6,880 nucleotides of DNA from DATJFX01 sp035495465. GTDB taxonomy: Bacteria; Patescibacteriota; Doudnabacteria; UBA920; O2-02-FULL-48-8. Below are positions 5,632 to 6,880 of this stretch, in pieces; within the stretch, counting starts at the first letter, position 1; the number at the start of each line of letters is the position of its first letter. The DNA is taken from positions 1 through 6,880 of the forward strand of contig DATJFX010000053.1 of assembly GCA_035495465.1 (NCBI GenBank), in the 5' to 3' direction. Made by a program: the position numbers and the translations under genes. A model generated the notes under the pieces. That model saw nothing but the letters and a program-made list of their open reading frames with translations, did no database searches and was not told the origin of the DNA.

Positions 5632-6570
5632 ATGAAACAAATTAAAATAGCCGTATTAAGCATAAGTCTCTTGGCGCTTTTTGGTTTGTATGGTTGGGCA
5701 AAATCCAATCCCACCCCTCAAACAAAAGCGCATTTAACAGAATCTCCGCTTGTAAGCACTGCAACTGTCTCTATGAATGAGGGAATGCCGTTAGCTGCAG
5801 ATATAGCGGTTACGCCAATTCCTACCAATTCTTTAAATATTCCCATCCTGATGTACCATCATGTGGGACCGCTGCTTAATACTGATGCAGTGACTACGGA
5901 TCTGACAGTTAGCGCTTCAGATTTTGAGGCCCAGGTGAAATACTTTAAAGATAAAGGGTACCACACCGTATCTTTGGCACAGGTTTATAATCACCTGATA
6001 AATCAAGTTCCGTTACCATCTAAACCTCTGGTTTTTACTTTTGACGACGGATACAAAGATGTTTTCGATAACGCAATACCGATTTTAGAAAAATATAATT
6101 ATTCCGGCACTTTTGCTATTGCCACTGACTTATTGGGCCGGCCGACTTATGCAGTTTGGGATGATGTTTTGAATGCGCAACACCTCGGTATGGAAATTGT
6201 GTCGCATACTGAAAATCATTTGGATCTTACGAATTCTGTTTATTCTGAAGATGACTTAACCCGGGAAATTTTCGGCTCCAAACAGAAATTAGAACAGCAC
6301 CTACAAAAACCAGTTGAATTTTTCGTATATCCTTATGGCAAATTAAATGACAAAGTGGTTCAAATGGTAAAAGCCGCAGGCTACAAAATGGCCTTCACTA
6401 CTGCATTCGGTTTGCAGGTAAATGAACAAACTTTGCTCACCACGCCTAGGCTGCGGGTACATGGACAAAATGGCTTGGAAAAAATAAAAAAAGTTTTAGA
6501 GCCAGCCAGGTCTACCAATGTCAGCGTTTTGCCAGATACGCATAACGGGTCCGGCCCGCTAAATCCTTAG
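5632..6570 (+). CDS. Secreted or membrane-anchored polysaccharide deacetylase (NodB/CE4 family)
   Basis: Metal-dependent N- or O-deacetylase acting on an envelope polysaccharide; peptidoglycan N-acetylglucosamine is a common substrate in the family, but the substrate here is not shown. The product has 312 residues. K2-K5 and a hydrophobic stretch (6-22) form a signal peptide or anchor, followed by a Thr/Pro/Ala-rich linker to about 68. The NodB domain begins at PILMYHHVG (71-79). All catalytic motifs are present: TFDDGY (136-141) with base D138 and metal ligand D139, SHTENH (191-196) with metal ligands H192 and H196, YPYG (233-236), and PRLRVHG (272-278) with the late histidine H277. The last 17 or so residues lie past the domain and overlap prmC on the other strand. 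ATG 5632 is supported by the signal sequence. It has no Shine-Dalgarno sequence and no convincing promoter. A TTTAAT at 5616-5621 has the spacing seen ahead of the two upstream genes but lacks a good -35. Confidence 0.93.
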   Translation: MKQIKIAVLSISLLALFGLYGWAKSNPTPQTKAHLTESPLVSTATVSMNEGMPLAADIAVTPIPTNSLNIPILMYHHVGPLLNTDAVTTDLTVSASDFEAQVKYFKDKGYHTVSLAQVYNHLINQVPLPSKPLVFTFDDGYKDVFDNAIPILEKYNYSGTFAIATDLLGRPTYAVWDDVLNAQHLGMEIVSHTENHLDLTNSVYSEDDLTREIFGSKQKLEQHLQKPVEFFVYPYGKLNDKVVQMVKAAGYKMAFTTAFGLQVNEQTLLTTPRLRVHGQNGLEKIKKVLEPARSTNVSVLPDTHNGSGPLNP

Positions 6571-6880
6571 AAATTTTTATTTCGTAAGCTGGCAGAAAAT
6601 TAGCTGCCAGTTTTTTTATAGGCTTCGCTTGGTCGTGGCCAAGTTCGAGAAATATGGAAGAGGGAGGAGACGGGAGATAGGATAATTTTTGGAAAAGTTC
6701 TTGATAAAGAGCCAGTCCTTTATTCTTTGCAATCAAGGCAGGTTTAGGCTCGAACTTTGTGCTTGGGTCAGTTTGCTGGGCTAAGTATGGAAGATTGGCA
6801 ACAATGATATCGAAGTGTTTGTTTTTCCAAGGCTTTAATAATGACCCCTGTTTGAAAGTGACAGAGACTGAATCTTGTTT
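6521..6880 (-). CDS. prmC: Peptide chain release factor glutamine methyltransferase (PrmC/HemK), C-terminal 119 residues; 5' end outside window
   Basis: S-adenosylmethionine-dependent enzyme that N5-methylates the glutamine of the GGQ motif in release factors RF1 and RF2. The frame is open from the window edge to TGA at 6521-6523. Visible landmarks are the substrate-binding tetrapeptide region IIVANLPYLAQ (NLPY at 6785-6796, where most PrmC have NPPY), then the EP-x-PAL block and GLALYQELFQKL, FLELGHDQ, and the C-terminal KDLAGRTRYAYLAKR. Together these are the ordered C-terminal signature of the family. The N-terminal helical domain and the SAM-binding glycine loop lie beyond the window. The gene is convergent with the deacetylase and overlaps it by 50 bp. 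An internal ATG at 6736 should not be taken as the start, because the conserved methyltransferase sequence continues upstream of it. NLPY also occurs in rRNA adenine methyltransferases such as KsgA, but the GL-x-LY and DLAGR-x-R motifs point to PrmC. Confidence 0.87.
   Translation of the reverse strand, partial: KQDSVSVTFKQGSLLKPWKNKHFDIIVANLPYLAQQTDPSTKFEPKPALIAKNKGLALYQELFQKLSYLPSPPSSIFLELGHDQAKPIKKLAANFLPAYEIKISKDLAGRTRYAYLAKR
6586..6617 (+). terminator. Intrinsic terminator of the deacetylase gene, inside the prmC coding region
   Basis: CTGGCAG (6589-6595) pairs with CTGCCAG (6604-6610) around an 8-nt loop, and the stem can be extended by a G-U and two A-U pairs. It is followed by seven T residues (6611-6617). 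It starts 15 bp after the deacetylase stop. On the minus strand the same bases encode prmC residues around LAANFLPAY. Confidence 0.8.

Noticed and set aside
6521..6736. A complete 71-residue gene starting at the ATG at 6736
   Set aside because: The same frame continues upstream to the window edge with conserved methyltransferase sequence (NLPY and the EP-x-PAL block), so this is the end of a longer prmC gene, not a small gene.
1..6880. A dedicated novel system such as defence island, CRISPR array, transposon, prophage or biosynthetic cluster
   Set aside because: No repeat-spacer pattern, transposase, integrase, nuclease/toxin pair or terminal repeats are visible; all genes are housekeeping or envelope genes with similar composition.
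1..6880. Alternative genetic code with UGA as glycine (Gracilibacteria/SR1)
   Set aside because: No in-frame TGA interrupts any gene, and TGA ends the 2472 gene and prmC exactly where the proteins should end.

Overview
The window looks like core chromosome of an uncultured bacterium, most likely a member of the Candidate Phyla Radiation (Patescibacteria). This rests on the character of the proteins (a NodB-type deacetylase, a RodA-type SEDS protein next to a small unknown membrane protein, a two-domain bL25, and a PrmC with NLPY in place of NPPY) and on the absence of Shine-Dalgarno sequences ahead of the genes. No database search was possible, so the lineage is an inference. Base composition is moderate and even. 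TGA is used as a stop (3297-3299 and 6521-6523) and never appears inside a gene, so the code is standard and not that of Gracilibacteria/SR1. I see no mobile element, CRISPR array, tRNA or rRNA.

Layout. Positions 1-2337 (minus strand) hold the first 779 codons of dnaE, the replicative DNA polymerase; its 3' end lies outside the window. A 134-bp divergent intergenic region (2338-2471) carries back-to-back promoters. It also holds a dyad inside the dnaE promoter and one arm of a perfect 15-bp inverted repeat that brackets the dnaE start codon. On the plus strand a membrane-anchored protein of unknown function (2472-3299) overlaps rodA (3296-4399) by 4 bp, forming an apparent two-gene unit. Next come a small CxxC/CxxC protein (4449-4805) and rplY/ctc (4907-5590), each behind a good promoter whose -10 box lies only 9-10 bp from the start codon, which predicts leaderless mRNAs. 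A terminator hairpin (5595-5620) precedes a secreted or anchored polysaccharide deacetylase (5632-6570). This gene runs tail to tail into prmC (minus strand, 6521-6880, 5' end missing) with a 50-bp overlap, and its own terminator sits inside the prmC coding sequence.

How the genes relate. RodA, the unknown membrane protein and the deacetylase are linked to cell-envelope synthesis or modification. DnaE, bL25 and PrmC serve replication and translation. There is no sign of one dedicated system: this is a housekeeping region. Its most interesting content is regulatory architecture (leaderless starts, the structure around the dnaE start, the overlapping convergent ends) plus two conserved-looking proteins of unknown function. 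I did not find evidence for an undescribed defence, mobile or biosynthetic system.
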